Of a DNA stretch of 64,000 nt, positions 46,801 to 57,091 are shown one piece after another. The position numbers and the translations under genes were made by a program. Origin of the DNA: Bryoerythrophyllum caledonicum. Lineage: Eukaryota; Streptophyta; Bryopsida; Pottiales; Pottiaceae. The notes beneath the pieces are model-generated. The model was not told where the DNA came from and did not search any database. It saw nothing but the letters and a program-made list of their open reading frames with translations. Position 1 is the first letter of the stretch; each line of letters opens with the position of its first letter. The stretch is from the NCBI GenBank assembly GCA_963971425.1, contig OZ020514.1, positions 20,185,406 through 20,249,405 on the forward strand, written 5' to 3'.

Positions 46801-47119
46801 TTAAGACCAAATCCGGAAGAAAATAAAGAAAAATTAAAAAAATTAGGTAGTTAATTAGTCATAAGAGCATAAGTAGTTCATAGAACAAAATAAGATTTAA
46901 ATCCTTAAAGGAGTACGGTGACAGCCGGATCCTGAAATGCCATTATGACGCGTAACGTTTTTCCGTACGAAGGCGTCAGATATAAAACGCGACTGGCAGT
47001 CCTGCGCGCCAATCTTTTAGGGTTTCCAACAGTCTCATTTCCCCTTCCGCTCAGCGCAATTTTTTAGGGTTTCACATCCGGCCTTTGTGTAGGACGGTAG
47101 CGCAGAGTTAGCGTAGCAC

Positions 47120-48820
47120 GAGGGACTTGGTGAGGTCAGTGCGTGCAGGATTTCTAGACACCATTGCGAGACGCAAGTTCACGGAGAGGTGGGCACGGAT
47201 GGTGGGCAAGAAGGGTAAAAATCCGGCAGCCAAAGCCCTGCTGCTGTAGAAGGTGACTCCGGAGATTCCGAAGCCGGTCAAGACCTGCCGGGTTTTAGAG
47301 AGCTTTCTTGAGATTATGGGTTGTATAGGTCTTTTAGGGACACCATGGGCCTTCCAGAGCGAAACAATGATGGCGGAGCTCCTGGGAGAGCCACCAAGCC
47401 AGTACGCGCAGAAGATCAGGGCGCATCCAGAGGTCTGGACCACAACACTCTGGAGAGACACTTACGAGCTCCGGGCAGGGACGATCAAGGTGGCGGAGCA
47501 CGACGACGCCATCCTGAAGGGCAAGTTCTGCGCGAAGGCAAACCCTAAAGATGGGTACGTCCTCAGCGACCTCACCGATCCGAATGCCAGGTTAGTTATG
47601 GCATTCTTTAACCCCATTTTTCACCCCGAGAAACCTAAACGGATAGTGGCCAAGTTAGCTACACTGATTCTAGGGTCGATGAGAGGGAAGCTGTCCGTTG
47701 ATTGGGCAGCCATCATGGACGAGCAGATCGACAGGATGGTAAAGAACCTGCCGAAAGCCCGGAAAACCCCATCACCCCTTTTCACCTACCAGGCCCATAT
47801 GTACGCAAAGCAAAAGATGTTAAGTCCGGATGAGCAGGCCAAGTACGATAGCGTGCTCACCATCTAGTCATACGGAGGGATGGAGATAGATGAGGAGCCG
47901 GAAGAGTCGACGGACTCTGAGACGGAGAAGTCGTCATCCCCCCTTATACTCCGAAGATCGAACCGGAAGCGGAGTCGTTCGGTTCAGAAGACTCCAGAAG
48001 CCTCCAGATCCGGCCAGCCTCTGTCAACGATACCGGCTCAGAGCCCACCCGCAGCACCACCAACCGCATTGGAAACGGCCACAGAAGACGAACGATTCGC
48101 GATCGGATCAGAGTCGGGACCTAGGTTTGTCCCAAGCATCAGTGGCGACATACCGGTGGACGTTCACCAGCTCTGCAGACACATTGTCTGGCGGACCAAG
48201 ATCCAGGAAGGAGAGATCCGGGAGAGGCACGCCATGATCATGGCCGTCCTGGAGGCAGTAGGACTGGAGGACACCACTAACCTCATCGCACAGCTCAGAC
48301 AGATGAAGGAGAAGCACAGTTCCGTCACAAGACTCGAGTAGGAGAACGCCACTATAACCAAGTTCAACACCCGGCTCTGGGGTCAGGTCCGGCAGGCGGA
48401 AGCTGCACGGGATGCAGCACAACATGCTCGAGTGGTGGCAGAAGCGAAGGTCCGGGCAGCCTCTCAGACCTTGACAGATATCCGCACAACGTTGGACTTC
48501 CCGATAGATACAGTCAACCGGGCGCTGCTCTACACGGAAAGCTTGGAGAAGAACGAGAAGCTCAAGAGGGGGCAGATCATCCGGTTCCTAGTGGATCACA
48601 GCCGGAAAATGGAGAGTACCTGGACGAAGATGCAGGAGCTAACGAGGGATCTCGTGGCGGCGGCCTCAACAGTACAAGAAGCTCCACCTCCTTTCCCGGC
48701 ACCTCCTGCTCCAGACGCGGCTGGTCCATCCGAAACCACTACAAGACCATCCGGAACCACTGTAGGACCATCCGGATCCCCATCTGGATCGGCAGATGCT
48801 TCCCCGTCCTAACCTCCGGC
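47120..48820 (+). pseudogene. Coding region of retroelement-like relic 2
   Basis: The globular first part (to about 47867) has LWRDTYELRAGT, GKFCAKANPKDGYVLSDLTD, MAFFNPIFHPEKPKRIVAKL, LGSMRGKLSVDWAAIMDEQI and TYQAHMYAKQKML. It matches relic 1 over about 130 residues (GRFGAKDAKNGYALQD, LVPILYPERPNRVIVTLANT). Then come an acidic linker (EIDEEPEESTDSETEKSSS), a basic patch RRSNRKRSRS, a coiled coil and a Pro/Ser/Thr tail. The layout is the same in both relics. It is broken. Confidence 0.5.
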
Positions 48821-49734
48821 CAGCTCTTCACCCAGATCTGCAGCCGGAACGCCGAAGTCCCTCACCGGAGAGTTCAACGATCTCGTGGGAACGCCGGACT
48901 TCAACTCTCCGATGAGTTGGAATGGGGTGGCCTTTCCAAGCACGGAGAGTATACAGAAGTGGGAAGAGATACCAGGGAATCAGGCAGTACCCCTGTTGCA
49001 CCCGGCTATCACACGGTAGACTAAAGAAAACCCTACTTTAAGTTTTGAGTTAGATCCGTGAAAACCGGATATCAGATCCGAAATTTCCGGATCTGGGTTT
49101 GAATTTCGGGTTTCAAGGGATAAGATCCCTTTCACTTTTAGGATAGGATTTTCCGGATTTTTAGCTTCTTAGATCAGATTTTCAGATCAGTTGTAGTGGT
49201 TACTTAATACCTGAGTCTTAGCTGGCTCAGGGTCTTGTTCTTTCTCTTTTCACGAAGGATATTTTCTGTTCGTATATTTTCTCTTCTTGAAGTTATGTTG
49301 ATGGTGTATTGTTTCGTGAATGAAGGATAAGGCCCATTGTGGTTGATGATTTGTGAAGTAGTTCTTGAACCTGAAGTGGTTCACGGATAAGCATCTAGTA
49401 TAACTGGTTGGGACTTGTTGTGGGAGAGCGCTCGGAGCAGCTGAAGGAGAGGTTAGATAGAGTCTGGTAGCTCCTAGGGCACGGAGAATCCGTGTGAACC
49501 TGGATTCTGGTTGCGGCCGGAATTTCCCCTTATGATAGATGGAAAAGCCTGTGGTGTATGTCTAGAAAGAAGTCCAAATGCAGATCTACCCTTCACACCT
49601 CACATAACCACTGATCATCAACCGGAATGTTGTTGTAGTCCGGGCTAGCCTCTGAGTGACCGTATCTGGAAGGCCTTCCGGATAATGTGAGAGAGTGAAT
49701 CCAGAAACAACAAACCAACGACCAGTTAGCAATA

Positions 49735-49862
49735 TAGGGAGAGTGGGTGTCCAGCCACTATAAGTTTCAAGGCAGTGGGTGTCTAGCCACTTTAAATTAT
49801 GAGGCAGTGGGGAATCCGACCACTTACACAAAATAAGATCAGTGGTACCCGGCCACTCGCTT
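49735..49862 (+). repeat. ~40-bp degenerate repeats in the tail of relic 2
   Basis: Units share GGCAGTGGGTGTCTAGCCACT; four copies lie near 49740, 49772, 49803 and 49842 and grow more different along the array. The surrounding 48830-50090 has CCGGAAGG and CCGGATCT words but no coding. Confidence 0.55.
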
Positions 49863-50182
49863 AAAAACTCCGAAAGAAAAACTCCACCTGACCTTCCGGA
49901 AACCGGAAGGATCTGGAGGTTAGTAGGAAGCAACATCCGCCATCCGGAAGGATCTGGATGAATAGATAGGGCGTAGAATAGGAATGCTAACTGGTAGGTG
50001 ATAGGAGGATAGCTGTCAGTTTACTTATCATCTAAGAAAGAAACAATAGGTCTTTGTGGGAACGAATATAGAGCGGTTATTCCGGACACATTTAGCTCCA
50101 ATTAATTGCTATCCGGAGGAATACTTACTCTACAAACTGCAACAATGACGTTGGTTAAAAAAGAATTATACATTCATTAAAT

Positions 50183-52287
50183 TCAGACTTGAGACCACCA
50201 CGTGGCCTTGTGGAGCCATTCGGGGAACGCGTGGTCAGCAAATTTGCTCCTTGGAAACCACACAACATTCCGAAGTGAGGCTAGCATGTTCCAGCGCTCA
50301 AGCCACTTCACCATCACAGTTGGTTCCATTGGAGACGTTGCAAGGTACCACAACTTCTTCTGAGACATTTCCAGATCGTCCTCTTGCTTTTTGTAATGCC
50401 TTCTAACTTGCTCAAGGAACTGTAGGGTATGCTTTGGATCAGCAATTGGAAGCTGCTTCTTCAATTTAGAAGAGGTCTCTCTCTTCACCCTATCCACAAC
50501 TTTTCCTATTTCCTCGTGCAGCTTACCGGTTGTCTTCTCACTTAATATCTCCAGGTACTTTTCTTTGAGTTTCCTTGTAGCATGGGCCACAACATCTCCA
50601 AGCTTTCAAAGCACGTCCACGGCGGGCACTTAGAACTATTAACGAAACAGATGGGAAGTCGACATCAACAACACAGTCTAGAGTACTGTTGTACTCCCAG
50701 TCAAAGGGCCCTACTTGGACTCTCCATCCCTGGCAGCTTTGATGACGACAAGAAATTAAGGAGCGAGCATTGAGGGTGCCGATATCGGCAGCCCAATTTC
50801 TAGTACTAGAATGGTACACTAATAAAAACATATGTGCTGCTCATTAAGTGCTGCCCATCTCATATTGAAACATAAAAACATAAGTGTTGCCCATAAGTGC
50901 TGCCCATGCCATAAAAACATAAGTGCTGCCCATAAGTGCTACCCATCTCATATTGAAAAGAGATCATTGAAGACAATGTATCACTCATGTAGTTATATCA
51001 GATGCTATATAACAAGCTTCACAATGTAGTTAGCTTCACAGTGCTACATTGTAATGAACACTTGTCAATTGCCTACAAAATATATTCTCGTAAAAGGCTC
51101 CACTTCAAGGTTTCACACAGTCCACGAATTGAACAGCTGCATGAGTTTCGTTTTGTACCTGGTAAAGAATTGAAATGAGGCCGTCCATTGTAAGAGTGTA
51201 CCAACCATGGTTCTTGGACAATTGTTTCTTCTCAGCATCATTGAGTTCCTCTTTTGAAACAAGATTCTCGAAGTACCGGAGTGGCTAACCAGCAATTCCC
51301 TGGATGCGGAATAGCTTATGGACTAGGTTCATTTTCACATGGCAATTCTGATTCCTCCTGCAGAATCAGAGAATCATAAGGACTTGAAATTATTTGAATG
51401 AAAATGTTTCCAAATTCTTCCTTTCTTCCATACCAACTCCATTCAGGTCTTGGTTCTAGTAAATTTTTTAATACTAACAATAGTTATTACAGGCCTCTAA
51501 TTTTTTGAATATTTGGCAGAGGACTTGTTCCCTTTGAATTTTATGCATCTAAAATTAATTTTCAAAAGATATCCAAGTTTCAAGGTGCAAACACTTTGCA
51601 CCAAATTTAGTTAGAGATTCACATTTACCACGTACCAAACAAGTGTTGCGGTTTAAGCATAAGACAATTATTATTTGGAGTATTAAATTATTGTTAGTTA
51701 ATATCTAGCCCACTTTTGTGATCACCGAAGTAGGTCAGATTCTTGCCAATTCACCTCATGAAGCGCGGTAAGTAGTGATCCAATTTGCCCTTCAACCTCC
51801 AGGATAATTGACTTGACAACATATTGCCACTCAAGATCGTTGGCATGATCCCTATTGATTATTGGCATCCAAGCAGCTAGGCGGTGGTTGCCATCCCAGT
51901 CAAAGACATCTTAGAGAAGCGCTTCCAAGCCTCTTCTTTTTGTAGCTCTATCTCAAATGCTTTATTTGCTTTCATCCACAACAGACTCTAATTCAAAGAG
52001 CGCTCACTAGTAACATCAAGTGTCCTTCCTTCGTTATCCTGCAAGGCCACGTAAAATACGCCATGGCCATCCATGTAACTAGAACTTACAAAGTGAGCAC
52101 CTAATGCCATTACATCGTTCTTAGGATATGGCCTCACAGCAGCAAGCGAAAGCATGCAACACAAGGGAATATTTAACTTGGACTTGGTCCGTGGCTTCAA
52201 ACAAAGCTTATTCAACACAATATTTGTGTTAACAGACTCCTTTACCACCAAGGCGTCCATCTCCTTGCCGAGTTCTTCTGCAGACAT
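50183..52287 (-). pseudogene. Unrecognised multi-exon gene or gene relic
   Basis: From the 5-prime side: MSAEELGKEMDALVVKESVN (52287) through MALGAHFVSSSYMDGHGVFY; then VFDWDGNHRLAAWMPIINRD and ILEVEGQIGSLLTALHEVNW (51910-51760); then VHKLFRIQGIAG, YFENLVSKEELNDAEKKQLS and NHGWYTLTMDGLISILYQVQ (51330-51130); and last GDVVAHATRKLKEKYLEIL (near 50600) through PEWLHKATWWSQV with its stop at 50183. The pieces read as separate exons. I do not recognise a domain. A few stops break the middle exons. It could be the 5-prime half of the methyltransferase gene at 44.3-46.8 kb, separated by relic 2. Confidence 0.45.
50820..50965. repeat. AAGTGCTGCCCAT tandem-like repeats
   Basis: ATAAGTGCTGCCCAT and close variants occur about six times, with CTCATATTGAAA twice and CCATAAAAACATAAGTG linking the units. 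Confidence 0.6.
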
Positions 52288-52304
52288 GGTTGTCGAGTAT
52301 TGAC

Positions 52305-52445
52305 TTTTGTCTTCCTCATTGTCAACGTCCTCTGCTCAATTTCATCAATTGTCAACGTCCTCCACTCAATTTCATCAATAGAATCATGATCTTCCATGTC
52401 CTTGTCTTCCTCATTGTCAACGTCCTCTGCTCAATTTCATCAATT
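52305..52445. repeat. GTCAACGTCCTCTGCTCAATTTCATCAATT repeat (three units)
   Basis: The unit begins near 52319, 52350 and 52417. The first and third also share the preceding TGTCTTCCTCATT, so a larger duplication is nested on the ~31-base one. Confidence 0.75.
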
Positions 52446-52739
52446 AGGATATCATATATAAAAAACTCATGAAAACAAGACAAAAACAATACTTACTTGG
52501 TACTCCAATATGAGGTTGAGGTGACTCTTCGTGATCCACCATTGTATCAACAAGTCCTACAGTCGCTGAATCGACATCCACCGCTGTGTAAAGTGGGCCT
52601 TGTTAAATCTATCGCATGTAAAGCACAAAAAACCACAATCTACATGTCAAAGAGCAATAGCTGCAGAGTAGGCAATGTCCTCAGCGATTCAAAGAGGAGG
52701 TAGCTCGGCTACGAAAACCCGGATCAATCTATCAGGCCG

Positions 52740-53830
52740 AGCATGCAATCAACCAGGCTCAATCTCCTGGAACAATGCGGATATCGGCGATGCTTGCAGA
52801 ACGCAGAATGCAGAACGTAGAGCGCCGGTGCTTGCAAATGATGCCAATGTCGGCGATCCTTTTGCGTTTGAAGGCACTTGAGACAACACGTCTGGAAATC
52901 AGCGAGTGTCCGGCAACGAGGTCTGGCCCAGAGCGCCGGCTCAACCTCAAAACACCACATCCTCGTCCTCGGAGCTTTCGAAGGCATTCGATACAACACG
53001 TCAAGAAATCGCTCTAGAACTTACTTGAGACAACGAGGTCTGGCTCCGCGTTAGACCAGCAGCTACATTCCAGTCTGCATCTTCAGGAGCCTCCAGTCAA
53101 CATTTTCATGATGTGAAACTATAGCGTTTCAGGAACTACAGTGTATTTACGGTGTCAATGCCGATGTCGATGCCGATGTCGAGAGAGCCGATATCTACCA
53201 GTGTCGAGTGCCGATATCTATCAATGCTGATATCTACCGGTGTCGATGCCGATGTCGGCGATGTCGAGAGTGATGATGATGTCGGCAATGCTCGAGCTTT
53301 GCAAGCCACCCGACGTCTTTGCAGAAAGCCGGAGCAAGATACTCATGCCGATATTGGCGACCCAGGGTACATTTCAGTCAACCGAAGCTCCAGTCCACCT
53401 GGAGCTACATATTAGTCTTCATCTTCAGGTTGCTCCACTCTACGTTTCCACTTCAGTTTCAATTTCACATGATGTGAAACAATAGCGTTTCAAGTGGCTC
53501 CAGTATACGTTATATTATTCACGAGCTCCAGTCTACCTCTCAAACCTAAAGAGGGACTTACGTTGTATTGCCAGCACAACCTTTGAACATTGCATCTAAG
53601 TTTTTGCATCGGCTCGGAGCCACGAGTGATGCCAACGTTGGCATTGCTCGCGCGTTGCATTTCACCCGAAGTCATCGCAAATAGGCAGTGCTTGAGAGTG
53701 ATGCCGATGTCAGCAATGCTCAAGCTTTTCAAGCCACCCGACGTCATAGCTGATAACCGGTGCTTGAGATTGATGTCGATGTAGGCGACCGAGGACACAT
53801 CTCAAGTCTACTTGGATCTACATCTTCAGG
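52740..53830. repeat. GCCGATGTCGGCGATG-type minisatellite region
   Basis: The words GCCGATRTCGGCGATGCT and CCGATATCTACC recur many times, most densely at 53150-53290. Longer blocks (AGCTTTGCAAGCCACCCGACGT; ACATCTTCAGGTGGCTCCAGT; TTTCACATGATGTGAAACTATAGCG) are repeated two to four times through 52740-53920. Open frames on both strands here are produced by the repeats. Confidence 0.65.
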
Positions 53831-53989
53831 TGGCTTCAGTGTACATTTTCACTTCAGCTAAAGTTTCACATGATGTTAAACTGTAGCTAAAGACATGAAA
53901 CTGAAGCGTTTTAGGTGGCTGCAGTCTAAATTTCAGTCTTTTGAAACCAATACGTCTAATTTTGAGCAAAATTTGTAAGTCCCTCTTTA

Positions 53990-54112
53990 GGTCGACTGGA
54001 CCTCAAAACACTTTTGAGCTCAAAAGACCGTAGGTAGTCTGGAGCTAAGTAGACCGTAGGTAGACTGGACCACAAAAGACCGTAGGTAGACTGGAGCTCA
54101 AAACAGTCCATA
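53990..54112. repeat. ~31-bp repeat GACCGTAGGTAGACTGGAGCTCAAAA
   Basis: Three units near 54018, 54050 and 54079, each with AGACCGTAGGTAG followed by CTGGA. Confidence 0.75.
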
Positions 54113-54184
54113 AAGCTTCCGAGACAATACCAAGTTGCTTGCCTCCCCACTCCACATCGTCTTGTTCACGATCACAAACAACGT

Positions 54185-54405
54185 TAGCCTCATGCACCAC
54201 CACGATCACGAACCGCGTCAGGGACTCATGCACCACCACGAACAGCGTCGGGACTCATGCATCAGCAAGAACCGCGGCGGGACTCATGCACCACCACAAA
54301 CAGCATCGGGACTCATGCACCAACAAAAGCTGCATCGGGACTCATACACCACCACGATCACGAACGACGTCAGGCATCGGGACTCATGCACCACCACGGT
54401 GATGC
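54185..54405. repeat. ~33-bp repeat GGGACTCATGCACCACCACGAACAGCGTC
   Basis: About seven imperfect units with the invariant GGGACTCATGCACCA core run from the CATGCACCACCACGATCACGAACCGC unit at 54192 to 54400. Confidence 0.8.
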
Positions 54406-55673
54406 CGATGTCAGCGACAACTCTTATGTGGTCTCAAAAGCAGATACTAATGCTAATGCTAATCAAGTTTAGATTTCCACCAAAAAGGGGATGCGATGAT
54501 ATTTGCGCGCATATTCCAACCTCTGATAATTCGTGGCACCGAGCGCATATTCCAACGTGATTGTAACCCCCTCGGCCGACACCACGCCCGCGTCTTGGAC
54601 AACCTACGACTGCAATCACAACCCCCCGACCTCCTCTACAGAAGACTATATTCTGGAAATACTGTAGGCTGCACAATAAAAAGGCACCAAGTCATGCTCC
54701 CACCAAAAAAACGTCGTTCACCACTGCCGACATTGGCAGTCTATTCTGAGCGCTCAACCATGCTCACAAACCACTCACAAACGACTCACAAACAGGCTCA
54801 CAAGAGACTCTGATGCAAGCAGATCGATTCCAGAAGAGCAGATCTCAAGAAATTCGAGCATGCAAAACGTACCAGACTCTAACGTGCGGATAGAATTGCG
54901 CACAAGTCAAGAAACCTCCACCAACAAACAATTTCAACTCGATATCAAGCTGCCTCTTCACGCGTCACAATTTGGACGCAGATCTAAAAGAACGGCTCTA
55001 AGAAAGGCTCTAAACGACCTAAAATTTTAAAAAAACCTTGAATTAAAAACAACTTTGAATCTAAAACGACTTAAGACGGAGTGCTTGTCGATCATACCCT
55101 AAAGAGAGTCCTAGTAATCTAATGCTAAAATCATGTATCTGAACGACAGAAACGAAACTTGGAATTATACCTTCTTTCCATGTCGCTTGCAGTATAATGA
55201 AGATCTTCGGCTTCACTCCCCCTCCTTGTTGATTGCATCCCTATGTCGCTTGCAGAAAGCATAGTAAGATGTTTAGGTCAGCCTGGTCGGCGACTTACAA
55301 GCCCCACAACCTCAACTAGAGTGCAAGTATTTTGACCGCCAAGACCTTCATCAGTGGACTAAAACCCTAATTCAGTTCTGCACAAAACTACCTCCAATAA
55401 ACATATTACTATCTAAACGCGGCTACTCTCTCACCCTTATCCCTAATGGTCCAAGGTTTGAATCCTACAGCAAGCATCAACGGAAGTTGTACCCAAAGTC
55501 AACAATAACAACTGCCAAAATTACGACTTCCCTCATCGGCCGCCTCAAACTGGAAGACATTGCCTTCTAAAAGGAATCATATCGACACCACAAAATGAGA
55601 GTAAAGACCCAAGTAAAGATGTCTAAATGATTTAAAATGCATAACAAATGATGAAAGGAATCAAGAAGAAACC
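54406..55673. other. Stretch without recognisable genes
   Basis: A plus-strand open frame at 54496-54813 has no protein-like features. A palindromic TGCCGACATTGGCAGT word near 54727 echoes the minisatellite region. I see nothing else. Confidence 0.35.
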
Positions 55674-56000
55674 TCATTCTGTTGATGGCCCTCTACTTTG
55701 AATAGTTGCAGCATGCACTTTCCCTTTTGTATCATTGCTACTACTTTGGCTATCCCTCGGATGTGACATCAAAGTCTGCCCTTGTCCCATTGTGTTCACT
55801 ACAATTCCATCTAGATCGTTGGGAGTTTCTCTAGACATTTCACGAGTTCTGCACTGACCTTCTTCAAACTCAAGCACTATCGCAGTCTCACTCCCAGAAA
55901 CTAGCCTAGAAGTCGACCTCAATCCCCTCATTTGCCTGGACTTCTTCAGTTGCTTAGAGTTTGTGAAGTACGGTGATTGTCTCCTCCGTCTCTTGGGCAT
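55674..56000 (-). CDS. Hypothetical 108-residue protein or 5-prime exon
   Basis: The uninterrupted frame starts with MPKRRRRQSPYF, a basic stretch like a nuclear localisation signal, and goes on with a hydrophilic, probably disordered chain (SSNDTKGKVHAATIQSRGPS). No family is recognised. It has no stop inside, and might be the first exon of the spliced relic at 50.2-52.3 kb on the same strand. It could equally be chance or part of a repeat. 56001-56290 shows nothing more. Confidence 0.3.
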   Translation of the reverse strand: MPKRRRRQSPYFTNSKQLKKSRQMRGLRSTSRLVSGSETAIVLEFEEGQCRTREMSRETPNDLDGIVVNTMGQGQTLMSHPRDSQSSSNDTKGKVHAATIQSRGPSTE

Positions 56001-56289
56001 ATTACAAAAATTGGCCGATAGCTTTTGCCCACTACCTCGGCACTCCTCTACAACAAAATCTCATTTATGGATAGTTTTAGATACCTAGTTGCTTGTTTAT
56101 GAAATTTTGGTTGGCCGCCAATCTTGAATGTTATTAAACATATTAATGTCTAGAGCAGAGGGCATGATGACAAAATCGACGGTTACCTGTAGATTTATCC
56201 CCTACGGTATTGTGACAGTTTTACACCACAAACACTTCATAAATGTCGGATTCTATTGCAATGAACAAAGAAGGATACAAACACTTTGA

Positions 56290-56796
56290 TTTTCAGTACT
56301 GATCGTAGGATCTCAATTAAGATTTATTAAGTAAAATATCAACTAAACTTCATAAACTTTGACCACGCGGATTGAAAAATTACAGTGTTTGAAGTCAAGA
56401 ATATGGTCCATTATCTTCCTTGCGTTTAGTGGATCAGCAAACTCTGACTTCACTTGGTGTCATGTTTTGCACTACAGAAGGTCTTCATCTATTACCATCT
56501 TGTTAAGCATGATGTTATTTCCTTCTGCACCAATTTTTAGAGGTACTGGACAAGTGAAGCATATTGAAAACAATTGTCCAAGAAGTAGAGGTTCGAAATT
56601 GGATAATTTACACTATATTTTTTTGTGAACTTAATATATCTTATATTGATAATCCAAATGGTCTATAGGAAGGTTTCCACCACATATTATTGTGGTGTAA
56701 ATATAAAGTGAAAAATTTATAGACATTTGGTCCTTTAGGGGTTATGACACTTGGTTCTTTAGGGGTTATGACACTTGGTCCTTTAGGGATTATGAA
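56290..56796 (-). mobile_element. TTAA-type inverted-repeat element, copy D (shortened, end triplicated)
   Basis: The copy matches copies A and C on the minus strand, including GATCTCAATTAAGA near 56309, CTCTGACTTCACTTGGTGTCA near 56440 and AGGTTTCCACCACATATTATTG near 56671. Much of the interior is deleted. The outer end TGGTCCTTTAGGGGTTATGACACT is present three times in tandem (24-base period) at 56728-56796. No TTAA follows; the base after GGGG is part of TTAT. Confidence 0.65.
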
Positions 56797-57091
56797 GGGG
56801 CTCATAATCTTGCTTTGACAGGTACTCCATTCGTGATCTTTTTTGTGGGCTCCGCTATTATTGTCACCAAAAACATTTAGCTCGTGGTGGACAGTTTGTA
56901 TTAGATTATTCACTGCTACATTGGTTAGTAAGAAAATAGTAATGCCTATTCAACCACCAATTCCTTTTTAACTTAAATTCTTGTCTTCTTTCGATGGCGT
57001 ATTTCAATGCCATTACTTTTTTTGGTACCTACCTCACTTTGTCCATTACGGCGTGCAAATATGCTAGATAGAAGATGAAAATTATTTAACA

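Larger units (their letters stand above)
46790..50090 (+). mobile_element. Retroelement-like relic 2 (plus strand)
   Basis: It carries a coding region homologous to relic 1 and a tail with CTTTGTGGGAACGAATA (50056-50072), shared in opposite orientation with relic 1 (34343-34360). The start is placed near 46790-46860 by an A/T-rich lead-in (AAAAAAATTAGGTAGTTAATTAG) that resembles the one of relic 1. Exact ends and a target duplication are not seen. It is broken and holds no visible reverse transcriptase. It lies between two same-strand gene relics (44.3-46.8 and 50.2-52.3 kb). Confidence 0.45.

Noticed and set aside
54185-54405. CRISPR-like array of ~33-bp units
   Set aside because: The units are imperfect and abut without unique spacers, and the DNA is plant-like.
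52675-54560. Overlapping open frames on both strands in the minisatellite cluster
   Set aside because: Translated repeats (for example DSCTTTN and LMHHHE runs) with equal openness on both strands.
55440-55475. tRNA-like B box (GGTTTGAATCC) hinting at a tRNA gene or SINE
   Set aside because: No A box at the right distance and no cloverleaf could be drawn.
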